Assembly (NCBI RefSeq): GCF_000243115.2
Contig: NZ_CP007035.1
Coordinates: forward strand, 2,356,001 to 2,420,000
DNA length: 64,000 bases
Reading direction: 5' to 3'
Origin: Niabella soli DSM 19437
Lineage (GTDB): Bacteria > Bacteroidota > Bacteroidia > Chitinophagales > Chitinophagaceae
The position numbers and the translations under genes were made by a program. The notes under the pieces were generated by a model. The model was not told where the DNA came from, searched no databases, and saw nothing but the letters and a program-made list of their open reading frames with translations. Within the stretch, counting starts at the first letter, position 1. Every line of letters begins with the position of its first letter. Of the stretch, positions 19,232 through 28,473 are shown in pieces.

Positions 19232-22200
19232 TTAAAAGTTAAGATTAACACCCAGCCCTATTTCGCGCCTCCGGGGGTAACGGCCATTGTCCTGTCCCAT
19301 TTGCAGAGGATCGTTCGACGGGAATTCGGGATCAAACCAGCTATAATTGGTCCAGGTAAGTATGTTGGAACCATAGGCATAAACGCTGGCGCCTTTTGTA
19401 AATATTTTCTTCGCCCACTGGGGTTTTATGCTATAGGTCAGCCGGGCGTAGGACAGCCTGATAAAGGATCCATCTTCAAGGAACCGGTCGCTCATCCGCA
19501 TGTTGCCGGTGGTTTGCCTCCTGCTCACTTCCGGAACATTGGTTATATCACCCGGCTTGAACCAGGCGTCATAAATTGTTTGGGGTCGGGGAATAATATG
19601 TGTGGTGCCGTAATTGTCGAGTGTCTGAGCTGCATTATTATAAATCTTATTTCCCCAGGTGGTATTAAATGTGAACGAAAGAGAAAATTGTTTGTAAGTA
19701 AACGTATTAATAATTGCTGCAAAAAATTTAGGCTGGGCATTCCCTAATATCTGGCGGTCGTTATCATCAATAACACTGTCTTTGGTAATATTATCGAAGA
19801 TCACATCGCCTCCTCTCAGTTTACTTCCTCTTCCGTACACACTGTGCACTACACCAGTGTAAGGTTGTCCTTTATAAGTATACCCAGTAAATTGGCCTGA
19901 CCCATCAAATACAGGAGTCAGTTGTTCCCAGTTGTCATTATAAGCATTGGATTGATCGTAAGCATATACGCCAAGTGATTTCCATCCGTAAAAGTCACCC
20001 AACTGTCCTCCTTCTCTTATCAGCCATCCGGCGTTACCGCCATCCGAGGCATTTCCTGAAACGAAAGACTCATGATTGTATAATGATTTAACCACTCCCT
20101 TATAAGTTGAATAGTTGGCGATCACATTCCAGTTGAAATCTTTTTTGGATATTACGGTTCCGTTTATCTGGAATTCAAATCCTTTTGTCTGGATGCTTCC
20201 CAGGTTCACCCGTACACTATTAAACCCTGTTTCTCTTGGCAGCGGCCGGTTATACAACAAGTCTTTGGTAGTTTTATCGTAATAATCAATGGCTACTGTG
20301 ATCCTGTTCTTAAGGAAACTCAGGTCCAATCCCGCGTTTGCCTGGATCAGGCTCTCCCAGGCCAGCCGGGGGTTACCAAATGAATTTCCGAAGGCAACGC
20401 CGGAAACGCCATTATAATAATCGCCGAATCCATAGCGGAGCAACGCGTCGTAATTACCGATACGCTCATTACCCACTTTACCATAGCTAAACCGGAAACG
20501 GCCATCTGATAAAATAGATTTTGTTGACTGCATAAATGCTTCGTCAGAAAAACGCCAGCCCACACCGACCGTTGGAAACAGCCCCCAACTGTTGTCCTTT
20601 CCAAACCTCGATGATCCGTCATAACGTACCGAACCATTTACGGTGTAACGGCCTTTATAGCTGTATCCCAAACGGCCAAAAACAGAGGCCAGTGAGTTGC
20701 CGCTTGCCGTGAACTCTGCAGGTAGAATGATTTGTGCCGAGTTAATAGAAATAATACTTTCTGTAGCATAGTTCCGGGCATCGGTAGAAGTTGCGTTTCT
20801 TTGTGATTTTTCCGCGCTAAATCCTGCTGTTGCATTAACGCTATGATCTTTGCCCATCCGGGCGTCGTAGTTTAGGTATGCCTGGTACTGCCATTCGGTA
20901 GAACGGTCAAACTCTTCAGAACCATTATTGGTCAAAGGATTGTTAGAGCTTAATATTTTAGGTGAAAAATAAAGGTCGTGCCCCTGGTCAAATAAGAAGG
21001 TGAAATTTGTTGTAAAGCGAAGATTCTTTAAGATCGAATATTGTATTTCGTTAAACAACTGCCCATTATACTGGTCTTCAAGATTCACTTCATACAAGGC
21101 TACAGACAAGGGATTCCGTCTTCCGCTGACATATCCGGTAAGGCTTCCGTCCGGATAATAGAGCGTAAAGTTAGTAGGTCGCTGAAAGGTCTGATTAATT
21201 GTATTGCCTTCATTAATATTGTTCCGTTTACGATACCCGAATTGATACCGGGTAATAAATTTAAATTTCTCAGATGGTGAAAAATCCAGGTTGGTACGGG
21301 CCTGTATTTGCTTTCCCCAACTGTTCAGGATCAGCCCCTGATCATTAACATAACGCACATTGGCATAGTAGTTCATGTTTTTGCTGCCCCCGCTGATCCC
21401 CAGATCTGCCTGGTCTTTTTTTGCCATGCGGGTCAACGCGTCCTGGTAGTCATTATCTGCATTAAACCCCGGGTTCAGAGAGTCGGCGCTTGTGCCGGCA
21501 GTGGAACTGTTAGGGCTTTGTTTTTGTCTGAATAACCGCACTTCGCTGGCGTTCGCCTGCCGCAGTTTATGTGCCAGGAAACCGTAGTTGCGCAAATAAC
21601 GGAAATCGATCCTGGGCTTTCCTTCGACGCCTTTTTTTGTTGTTATGATGATAACGCCATTTGCAGCGCGGGAACCATAAATAGCAGAAGAGGCGGCATC
21701 TTTCAAAATTTCTATTGATTGGATATCATTAGGATTTATATTATTTCCATTAGCGCCCACCACGCCATCAATCACATACAGCGGCTCATTGCCCGCACTG
21801 GAAAAAGTGGAGCCTCCGCGAATAGTAACCGAACTTTCGGCACCCGGCTCTCCGGAGTTGTTAATTACCAAAAGGCCGGCAGCCTGCCCCTGAAGCGCAT
21901 CGGCTATGTTTACGGCCTGCCGTTCTTCAATTTGTTTGGCACTGATGGAAGTAATGGCCCCGGTTACATCTCGTTTCTTTTGTGTACCATAACCAATTAC
22001 GATCACATCATTAAGATCTGTAGTGGCCTCAAAAAGAACAACATCCACCGTTTTTTTTGTTCCTACCGTCTCTTCCTTCTGTACATATCCTACCGAAGAA
22101 AACTCCAGTACGGCATTATTACCCGATACGCGTATAGTGTAGCGTCCCTCTGCATTGGTGTTAGCACCTGTACTGGTGCCTTTAACGATAACGGAAACGC

Positions 22201-22348
22201 CACTAACAGGGTTACCTTTCGAGTCGGTAACCTTACCTGTCACATTGATATCCTGCGCATACAAAATTCCCGAGCAACAAAACAGGAAAAAACAAAAAGC
22301 AATAATTCTGGTTAGGGTCTCCCCTGATTTTTTACAATAATCTTTCAT
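19232..22348 (-). CDS. SusC-like TonB-dependent outer-membrane transporter 1
   Basis: A 1038-residue importer of oligosaccharides. The signal peptide ends YAQ (about residue 32). A carboxypeptidase-regulatory-like domain (VTGKVTDSKGNPVSGVSV...) spans about 36-108, then VIVIGYGTQKKR at 115-126, then a plug with NIADALQGQAAG and PLYVIDGVVG. The barrel ends in aromatic Phe (GLGVNLNF). There is no N-terminal FecR-sensing STN domain, so it is not obviously tied to an ECF sigma/anti-sigma pair. It is the first gene of block A and carries the shared box-N40-TATTG promoter about 40 bp upstream. Confidence 0.95.
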   Translation of the reverse strand: MKDYCKKSGETLTRIIAFCFFLFCCSGILYAQDINVTGKVTDSKGNPVSGVSVIVKGTSTGANTNAEGRYTIRVSGNNAVLEFSSVGYVQKEETVGTKKTVDVVLFEATTDLNDVIVIGYGTQKKRDVTGAITSISAKQIEERQAVNIADALQGQAAGLLVINNSGEPGAESSVTIRGGSTFSSAGNEPLYVIDGVVGANGNNINPNDIQSIEILKDAASSAIYGSRAANGVIIITTKKGVEGKPRIDFRYLRNYGFLAHKLRQANASEVRLFRQKQSPNSSTAGTSADSLNPGFNADNDYQDALTRMAKKDQADLGISGGSKNMNYYANVRYVNDQGLILNSWGKQIQARTNLDFSPSEKFKFITRYQFGYRKRNNINEGNTINQTFQRPTNFTLYYPDGSLTGYVSGRRNPLSVALYEVNLEDQYNGQLFNEIQYSILKNLRFTTNFTFLFDQGHDLYFSPKILSSNNPLTNNGSEEFDRSTEWQYQAYLNYDARMGKDHSVNATAGFSAEKSQRNATSTDARNYATESIISINSAQIILPAEFTASGNSLASVFGRLGYSYKGRYTVNGSVRYDGSSRFGKDNSWGLFPTVGVGWRFSDEAFMQSTKSILSDGRFRFSYGKVGNERIGNYDALLRYGFGDYYNGVSGVAFGNSFGNPRLAWESLIQANAGLDLSFLKNRITVAIDYYDKTTKDLLYNRPLPRETGFNSVRVNLGSIQTKGFEFQINGTVISKKDFNWNVIANYSTYKGVVKSLYNHESFVSGNASDGGNAGWLIREGGQLGDFYGWKSLGVYAYDQSNAYNDNWEQLTPVFDGSGQFTGYTYKGQPYTGVVHSVYGRGSKLRGGDVIFDNITKDSVIDDNDRQILGNAQPKFFAAIINTFTYKQFSLSFTFNTTWGNKIYNNAAQTLDNYGTTHIIPRPQTIYDAWFKPGDITNVPEVSRRQTTGNMRMSDRFLEDGSFIRLSYARLTYSIKPQWAKKIFTKGASVYAYGSNILTWTNYSWFDPEFPSNDPLQMGQDNGRYPRRREIGLGVNLNF

Positions 22349-22384
22349 AAAAGCAATTTAAAGTTCAATCGTTTTCACAAGCTG

Positions 22385-22444
22385 CAATAATAGTACGATC
22401 TAAAGTGCGAATATGCCCGCATTTTGGCTCATAATTAAGTAATT
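22385..22444 (-). promoter_or_regulatory. SusC1 promoter with shared activator-like box
   Basis: On the minus strand: box AATTACTTAATTATG (22430-22444), then 40 bp, then TATTG (22385-22389) within TATTATTG, a 7/8 match to the Bacteroidota -7 consensus TAnnTTTG. The predicted start of transcription leaves a leader of about 30 nt before the SusC1 ATG. The same layout occurs before GH105 and SusC3. There is no clear -33 TTG, as expected for an activator-dependent promoter. Confidence 0.6.
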
Positions 22445-22540
22445 TTAGCATCTTACGATAACGTTTTCCCAACAGCGGTTTTTTAGCCGGTTAATCTCTA
22501 TAAAAAAAGCGTTTCCTTTTCCAAACAGGGAAAATCGTCT

Positions 22541-22576
22541 TTGAATGTGCTATACCTGTCCTTTATGGTAATATTG
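22541..22576 (+). promoter_or_regulatory. Candidate promoter of the divergent GH28-like gene
   Basis: TAATATTG at 22569-22576 matches the -7 consensus at 7 of 8 positions; a TTG lies at 22541-22543 but too far upstream. A ttttcc/ggaaaa inverted repeat (22517-22534) sits just above it. An alternative TTACTTTG is closer to the gene at about 22623. Weak evidence. Confidence 0.3.
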
Positions 22577-22650
22577 TTAACCAGAACGCCAAAAGAACTG
22601 CTGACGGATATGCTACTTTACATTACTTTGAAGTTTTAAAATTTAAAGTG

Positions 22651-25470
22651 ATGAAAGCCCTGGCAATAGTATTTATTCTTTTCTGCCTTCCGGCCGGCTT
22701 ATATGCGCAAACTGCCGCCCTCACCAATAACCGGTATGTGGCTGCGATCAGCCATGATACGGTTTACGTGGTTTCAGGAAACACATTTTCTTTTACAGTT
22801 GACACTCCTGAAAACGAGGGGCTGGTCAATACGACGCCAACCGCTGCTGTTTTTCTTTCAGCAGCAAACGCCCAGGAATCTGTTTACACCATAACTGACA
22901 AAAATGGGAAAACAAAGCAGAACGAAGTATTGGCCTCCGGCGATAAATTAACCATACAAGACAAAAAAGGAACCGTACGCCCGTTTCAGCTCCTGCTTAA
23001 AACAGCAGCCCTGGGCGGGCGCCTGGAGGTACTACAAAAAAGTTATACAAAAAATACCAGGAGCGACCTTCGTTTTGAATATACCGCGGGGCAAAGAAGC
23101 CCGGATGCGACGGTGCGTTTATGGCTGCCCGCAGGCGTAAACGTTACTCCTGAAAACACGACCGTAAATATTATCGGACGCGGCGAGGTATTATTAAAAG
23201 CGCTGAGCAAACAATCTGTAGGAAGAACCGGAACAAATTATCCTTATAAAAAAACAGGCAGCTTTACAATCTCCGATAACGGCCGTTTACTGATCCTGAA
23301 AAACCTGGACCTGCGCCCGGCGAATGGCCCTGACCTGAGTATTGTCATCCATAATGTTACTTTTTCAAACACAGGTGTCTTTTCTATAAAAGCCAATTAC
23401 ACCACTACGGCCCCGGCGGTGCTAACGAGCAGCGACCAGACTAATGCTTTTGTGGTGACCCCTACCCTCTCCGATCTGAAGCGGGTACCGTCCCCGACCT
23501 CCCGGTACAGCGAAACGGCAACCCTTTACACCACCACTACACTTACCTGGAGCACTATAGGAACGCCGGGCTTAAAAGTACAGTCATCTGTTGACGACGG
23601 AAAGAGCTGGCAGGGTGCCACGGCATCAGTTGATGGATCAAGGGGACGGGCCTTTATATCCGGCTTACAGCCAAATAAAAAATACCTGTTCCGGTTATCG
23701 GTTCAAACAGGGCCACAGGCGGGCTTTTCCAATACCGTTTCTTTCTACTCAGGAAAAATAGATATCAAAGATTTTGGCGTTACGGGTAACGGATCCGATG
23801 ATACCCGGCAAATAAACGAGGCCATCGCTACCATTCATAAAATGGGAGGCGGCACCCTGTTCTTCAGCAAAGGCGTTTATAATGCCCGGACCATTCATTT
23901 AATGAGCAATGTTTGGCTTTATATAGATAAAGACGCTACGATACAGGCACTGAAGCGCGGGGATGCGCCGGAGGCCACGTGGTTCAGCGACCGCAAATAC
24001 CGGTCCGGATTATCACCAACGGATATGGGGCCTTACGAAGATCCAGAAAACTGGACGACCAAACAGGATGTGGGTCATACGTTTTTTCGCAACGCGTTGT
24101 TCACTGCCGAAAGAGCCGATAATATAAAAATCATTGGGAATGGTACCCTTACAGGAAAGGGCAACCTGGTAACCAGCGACAAGGTTATGAATAATGCGCC
24201 GGATAACCGCAGCGATAAACTATTCTCCTTAAAACTGTGCACCAATATTGAAATAGGAGGCATTTACCGGAAAGAGGATCTTTGGTACGACAGCGCAGCA
24301 AACGCTCCCTATTATATAGTAAAAAATAAGGTCCGGGATTTCAATACAGACAATATGCTTCAAATCGATCGCGCCGGTCACTTTGTATTGCTGGCTACGG
24401 GAACGGACAACATAAATGTGCACGATACCTATTTTGCAAAACACGAAACATCCAATGCCCGGGACATCTATGATTTTATGAGTTGCAATAACGTAACCGT
24501 TACAAATATTTATTCCCGGGTGAGCTCAGACGATATTGTAAAGCCGGGATCCGACTGTTCACTGGGTTTTACACGCCCGGCGAAAAATTATAAGATCAGG
24601 AATATAATCGGTGATACGAACTGCAATCTTTTCCAGGTAGGATCGGAAACCGCGGACGACATAACGGATATCTGTGTAGACAATATTTATGTGCTGGGGG
24701 CTAATAAGGCGGGCTTCTCCATATCTACCAATGACGGCGGGCATGTTAAGAATATCCATCTTAATTGCGGGGAAACCGGCCCGGTACACCATCGTTCAAA
24801 AATGTTCCGCACCTATACGCCGTTCTTTATTTCTATCTCTAACCGGGGACGGGTGTTAGGCGCTACTGCAAAGCGTTTCCGTTTTACTGAAAACGGTCTG
24901 GCCCGGGATGAACTGCTGGTTACTAATGTTTCCATTGGCCAGGTAGAAAATATTTTACTGAATGGCGTTGATATTGCCGAAGTATATGCAGGTAGCGCTT
25001 TTAGCAGCAAGGACAAGCAATGGCACCCGTTTGACGGAACCCAGGGCACGGCCACCCCGATCGTGGCCGGGTATCAGCTCCCCGAAAATAAGAACGTAAG
25101 TGGCGGGCTTGACTTCCGGCTGCCGGATGGCCGGTCGACCGGTTATATTACCAATATTGTTTTTAACGATCTGCGGGTGTTGGTTAAAGGCGGGCACCCC
25201 GCTTCAGACAGCACGGCGATCCCGCCGGAACTGGGCGTAGGGCAATACAATGCTTCCAACCTGAAAGTGCAACCTTCCTGGGGCTTCTGGGGGCGTCATA
25301 TTAAGAACATCGCTATCAAAAATTCCAGCTTTGCTTTTGAAAAGCCGGATGGCCGGTATGCGCTTCTCCTGGATGATGTTCAGAATGCCCGGCTGGAGGG
25401 GATTAAGATCCAGGGAAAAACCACCATGCCGCTCATTAATAAAAATACCCGGACCATTACATTAAAATAA
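22651..25470 (+). CDS. GH28-like beta-helix glycosidase with long N-terminal beta domains
   Basis: A 939-residue secreted protein and the only plus-strand gene of the glycan region. The ATG at 22651 is preferred to the adjacent GTG. The signal peptide ends YAQ (about residue 19). Residues ~20-270 are beta-rich with no family I recognise, ~275-370 look like a fibronectin-III module (LKVQSSVDDGKSW, LQPNKKYLFRLSV), and the beta-helix begins at IKDFGVTGNGSDDTRQINEAI. RVSSDDIVKPGSD is the counterpart of the GH28 aspartate motif, but the usual NTDG and GHG motifs are altered. It is therefore a divergent GH28-like or related pectin-active enzyme. It diverges from SusC1 across a 300-bp regulatory space. 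Confidence 0.7.
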   Translation: MKALAIVFILFCLPAGLYAQTAALTNNRYVAAISHDTVYVVSGNTFSFTVDTPENEGLVNTTPTAAVFLSAANAQESVYTITDKNGKTKQNEVLASGDKLTIQDKKGTVRPFQLLLKTAALGGRLEVLQKSYTKNTRSDLRFEYTAGQRSPDATVRLWLPAGVNVTPENTTVNIIGRGEVLLKALSKQSVGRTGTNYPYKKTGSFTISDNGRLLILKNLDLRPANGPDLSIVIHNVTFSNTGVFSIKANYTTTAPAVLTSSDQTNAFVVTPTLSDLKRVPSPTSRYSETATLYTTTTLTWSTIGTPGLKVQSSVDDGKSWQGATASVDGSRGRAFISGLQPNKKYLFRLSVQTGPQAGFSNTVSFYSGKIDIKDFGVTGNGSDDTRQINEAIATIHKMGGGTLFFSKGVYNARTIHLMSNVWLYIDKDATIQALKRGDAPEATWFSDRKYRSGLSPTDMGPYEDPENWTTKQDVGHTFFRNALFTAERADNIKIIGNGTLTGKGNLVTSDKVMNNAPDNRSDKLFSLKLCTNIEIGGIYRKEDLWYDSAANAPYYIVKNKVRDFNTDNMLQIDRAGHFVLLATGTDNINVHDTYFAKHETSNARDIYDFMSCNNVTVTNIYSRVSSDDIVKPGSDCSLGFTRPAKNYKIRNIIGDTNCNLFQVGSETADDITDICVDNIYVLGANKAGFSISTNDGGHVKNIHLNCGETGPVHHRSKMFRTYTPFFISISNRGRVLGATAKRFRFTENGLARDELLVTNVSIGQVENILLNGVDIAEVYAGSAFSSKDKQWHPFDGTQGTATPIVAGYQLPENKNVSGGLDFRLPDGRSTGYITNIVFNDLRVLVKGGHPASDSTAIPPELGVGQYNASNLKVQPSWGFWGRHIKNIAIKNSSFAFEKPDGRYALLLDDVQNARLEGIKIQGKTTMPLINKNTRTITLK

Positions 25471-25663
25471 GCTATGCCGTCTTTGGTATTGATAATAAAC
25501 CGAGGCCACGCCTCTTGTATGTTCATGGGAGGGGTGAGTTCTGATCCGGTACGATGACATTCCTTATGCGACAGAAAGTCAGAGACTTATTCATCAGGTA
25601 AATCCGGAATTTATTCCGGGTTGAAGAGCTCAGCAGAGAATTAAGTGCCATCGGCACGACCCA
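25471..25663. other. Convergent intergenic space with small hairpins
   Basis: Between the plus-strand GH28-like gene and the minus-strand cytochrome. It contains gaggc/gcctc (25502-25514), ccggaat/attccgg (25604-25619) and gtgcc/ggcac (25645-25657). None has a strong T-run, so terminators are possible but weak. Confidence 0.4.
25641..25657 (-). terminator. Possible weak terminator of the dehydrogenase-cytochrome unit
   Basis: On the minus strand, GTGCC-GAT-GGCAC is followed by TTAATT just past the cytochrome stop codon. The stem is only 5 bp and the T-tract is broken, so the call is tentative. Confidence 0.35.
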
Positions 25664-26113
25664 TTATTTTTTCGCCGTCCGGTATTGGGTCACTTCCTGT
25701 TTTAAAACAGATGTGGCTTTATTACCAAAGCTTTTGCGGATATAGGTTAAAACGTCCGCCACCTGCTGATCGGTAAGCATTTTAAAGGGCGGCATGTTAT
25801 TGGAATAGTATTCCCCGTCGATTTCCACAGGATCCTGGAACCCGTTTCGTACGATCTTAATGAGTTTAGTTTTACTGCCTGATACTCCGGGAGCCCCGGC
25901 TAATGGCGGGTTCAGGTTAGGAACGCCGCCTCCATCGGGCTGATGGCAGGATAAGCAGAACTTACGGTAGATCAACTTTCCCCGTGTGAGGGATGTGGTG
26001 GGTGTGGTGGCATGATGCGCAGCGACCGGCTTCTTTACTGCCCCTTTTTTTGAGGTTTGAGCAAATCCATTCAGTGAAATCAATACCCAGCCTAAGATAA
26101 AGAAACGCCGCAT
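25664..26113 (-). CDS. Periplasmic c-type cytochrome
   Basis: A 149-residue class I cytochrome c with a signal peptide (MRRFFILGW to about FAQ). After a short Lys/Ala/Thr-rich linker it has GKLIYRKFCLSCHQPDGGG, with the heme motif C-x-x-C-H, and NNMPPFKMLTDQQVADVLTYIRK, which holds the axial Met. The ATG at 26113 lies 1 bp past the stop of the PQQ dehydrogenase gene; an upstream in-frame ATG would overlap it. It should accept electrons from that dehydrogenase and pass them to the respiratory chain. Confidence 0.88.
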   Translation of the reverse strand: MRRFFILGWVLISLNGFAQTSKKGAVKKPVAAHHATTPTTSLTRGKLIYRKFCLSCHQPDGGGVPNLNPPLAGAPGVSGSKTKLIKIVRNGFQDPVEIDGEYYSNNMPPFKMLTDQQVADVLTYIRKSFGNKATSVLKQEVTQYRTAKK

Positions 26114-26114
26114 A

Positions 26115-27377
26115 TTATTTTTTATATTCAATTTTATAAATAGTTCCCTTCACATCATCCGTAACATATAAGGCACCATCAGGACCCTGGGCCAATCCAC
26201 AGGGGCGGTGTTGTGCCTGTCGTGGGGATACTACTTCCGGCACTCCGGAAAAGCCATCAGCAAAAACCTCCCAATCGCCGGAAGGCTTACCGTCTTTGAA
26301 AGGCACAAACACTACATAATAGCCCTCCTGCTTTTCGGGCGTCCGGTTCCAGGAACCGTGAAAAGCCACGAATGCGCCATTCTTATATTTTTCCGGAAAT
26401 TGGTTGCCGGTGTAAAACAACAACCCGTTTGGAGCCAAGTGGCCCGGGAAGGCTACAACGGGGTCAATATACTTCGCGTCGCCTTCCTTTTTACCATCGC
26501 CGCCGTATTCGGGCGCCAGTATTTTCTTCTTTTGCAACTGGTCGTAATAAATAAACGGGAACCCCGCATCATCGCCTTTCTTGATCATATACATACATTC
26601 AGCCGGGAGCTCCGCCGATTGTTTTTCGGTATAAAGCGCGGGAAATATATCATGCAATTGATCCCGGCCATGCTGCATTACAAAAAGCGTATTGTTTTGG
26701 GTATTCCAGTCGAGCCCCACCACATTGCGCAAGCCCGTTGCATAACGCGTTCCCTGCGGGTAAGACTGATCCGGCTTATCGCTGCGGAACTGCCAGATAC
26801 CGCCGGCGGAATCCAGCAAAGGACATCCCGGTATTCCCATTGATCCCCGTTGCCGGTCTTTTTCCTGGCAGGAATTTAAAGGTGACCCGATATTCACATA
26901 AACGTTTCCGTCGTTATCCAGTACAATCGATTTTGTTTCATGCTGCCGTCCCATTTTTAAACCGGTGATGATGCGCTCGGGTTTATCCGGATTGATCACT
27001 TCGTTTTTGTCGTTCAACTGGTAACGAAATACTTCCTGGTTAGAGGAGGCATATAAATAACCATTTTTTACATAAATGCCGGTTCCGCCATAATCGCCAA
27101 AGCCCCCCGTCACGGTTGCTTTTCCATCGGCATTTTCTTTCAGCTCCACAATACCTTTACCTTTCCAGGGTCGCGCCATTTTTACATAGATCACTCCTCC
27201 GGGCAATACCACCAGGTGACGGGCTTTACCGGAGCTATCTATTATCTTTTTTGCCGAAAAGCCGGGAGCCAGCTTCAGACCGGCATTTGCCCCATTTCCA
27301 CTTTGGGCCGCTGCTGTCAGGCACATCGCGCTAAGCAAAAAAATTAAAACAACCGACCCCATACTATTTTTCATCAT
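26115..27377 (-). CDS. PQQ-dependent aldose-sugar dehydrogenase type beta-propeller
   Basis: A 420-residue secreted protein (signal to about AAAQ, residue 25) resembling soluble PQQ glucose/aldose dehydrogenases and sorbosone dehydrogenases. Key segments are GGVIYVKMARPWKGKG, KMGRQHETKSIVLDNDGNVYVNIGSP, GTRYATGLRNVVGLDWN, FVMQHGRDQLHDIFP and a FVAFHGSWNRTPEKQEGYYVV stretch, followed by HRPCGLAQGPDGALYVTDD. The Arg/His/Asp-rich loops fit cofactor and calcium binding. It would oxidise a sugar or its aldehyde in the periplasm and hand electrons to the adjacent cytochrome. The sugar is unknown; in this context a monosaccharide freed by the glycosidases is the natural guess. Confidence 0.82.
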   Translation of the reverse strand: MMKNSMGSVVLIFLLSAMCLTAAAQSGNGANAGLKLAPGFSAKKIIDSSGKARHLVVLPGGVIYVKMARPWKGKGIVELKENADGKATVTGGFGDYGGTGIYVKNGYLYASSNQEVFRYQLNDKNEVINPDKPERIITGLKMGRQHETKSIVLDNDGNVYVNIGSPLNSCQEKDRQRGSMGIPGCPLLDSAGGIWQFRSDKPDQSYPQGTRYATGLRNVVGLDWNTQNNTLFVMQHGRDQLHDIFPALYTEKQSAELPAECMYMIKKGDDAGFPFIYYDQLQKKKILAPEYGGDGKKEGDAKYIDPVVAFPGHLAPNGLLFYTGNQFPEKYKNGAFVAFHGSWNRTPEKQEGYYVVFVPFKDGKPSGDWEVFADGFSGVPEVVSPRQAQHRPCGLAQGPDGALYVTDDVKGTIYKIEYKK

Positions 27378-27520
27378 AGTTGCTATTGTTAATTAAATAA
27401 TTATTGTTTGGTCCGGAAAACAGCCGCTACAAATTTGAGTAGTTCTGTTCTCCGGTAAATACTGTTGATCAGCAAACTACTAATCAATGTTGGCAATGCC
27501 AGTAGGTAAAGTAACAATAA

Positions 27521-28387
27521 TCAGGCTAAAAACTCCCGTTGGTACATCAATGGGCTTCGCCCTGTAATGACCTTGAAATATTTATGGAAGCTTGTAAAGT
27601 TATTAAATCCGCTTTCAAAGCATAGGCGCTTCAGGCAGGTATTGGTCTCGATCAGTAATTTGCAGGCATGGCCCACGCGGAGTTCAATCAGAAACTGAGA
27701 GTAGGTCTTCCCGGTGCGTGATTTAAAATAACGGCAAAAGGAATTGGGGCTGATATTGGCCACATCGGCAATTTCCTCCAGGCGTATCTTTCGTTTAAAA
27801 TTTTTAATAGAATAGTCATAGATAGCCTGGATCCGCTCATTCTCGTCGGAATAATCATCCGGCTTAAACCCGACGGAAGACAATTGCCGGCACTCCGTTT
27901 CTCCTGAAATAATGGCCAATGCTTCAAACATCAATAAAATGCGCAGGCTCCCTTCCGCTCCCGAAAGGCGCTCCAGTATTTTTGCCACTTTAAGCCGGGC
28001 CTTGCCTTCTATTTGCAGGCCCCGTTTGGCGCGCTCCAGCACATCCTTTATTCCGCGGTTCTCGGGCAGGTTCAGGAATCCGTTGCCCAGGAAGTTCTCC
28101 GAAAAATGCGCTACGCGCACGTCTGTCTTTTTCAGAGGGTCCTCCTCAAAAAAAGTATCTTCAAATTTCCAGTAATGCGGCAGGTTGGGCCCTACCAATA
28201 CCACATTGCCGCTTTCAAACTTCGAAATGCTGTCTCCGATAAATTGAGTTCCCTCCCCGCATTTAAAATAAATTAATTCCAGCTCGGCATGTAAATGCCA
28301 ATGATTGTTTACGTGTGGCTCAGAATCTTTTCTCAAGCTAAATGATCGCAGCGGCTCTGTAGCAACTTTAAGTATTTGAGGTTTCAT
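27521..28387 (-). CDS. AraC-family transcriptional regulator with cupin sensor
   Basis: The only transcription factor in the window. Residues ~25-75 form a cupin-like ligand domain (NHWHLHAELELIYFKCGEG, VLVGPNLPHYW). Residues ~185-288 hold the two helix-turn-helix units, with LEEIADVANISPNSFCRYFKSRTGKTYSQFL-type and CFESGFNNFTSFHKYFKVITGRSP sequence. It sits in the middle of the glycan region, with its own long 5' space, and is the best candidate for the factor binding the AT-rich boxes before SusC1, GH105 and SusC3 (inference). The ATG at 28387 has no near alternative. Confidence 0.9.
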   Translation of the reverse strand: MKPQILKVATEPLRSFSLRKDSEPHVNNHWHLHAELELIYFKCGEGTQFIGDSISKFESGNVVLVGPNLPHYWKFEDTFFEEDPLKKTDVRVAHFSENFLGNGFLNLPENRGIKDVLERAKRGLQIEGKARLKVAKILERLSGAEGSLRILLMFEALAIISGETECRQLSSVGFKPDDYSDENERIQAIYDYSIKNFKRKIRLEEIADVANISPNSFCRYFKSRTGKTYSQFLIELRVGHACKLLIETNTCLKRLCFESGFNNFTSFHKYFKVITGRSPLMYQREFLA

Positions 28388-28473
28388 GGAATTATCTTTT
28401 CAAGCAATTATCTAATAACACAAGCGTCAATGTAAAAATATTGTTAACAGAATCTCAATGAAAAAAAAGTTAC

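Noticed and set aside
27388-27402. Fourth copy of the AT-rich activator box before the PQQ dehydrogenase
   Set aside because: It matches 13 of 15 positions but lies only 11 bp from the start codon and has no TATTG at 40 bp; in AT-rich DNA this may be chance.
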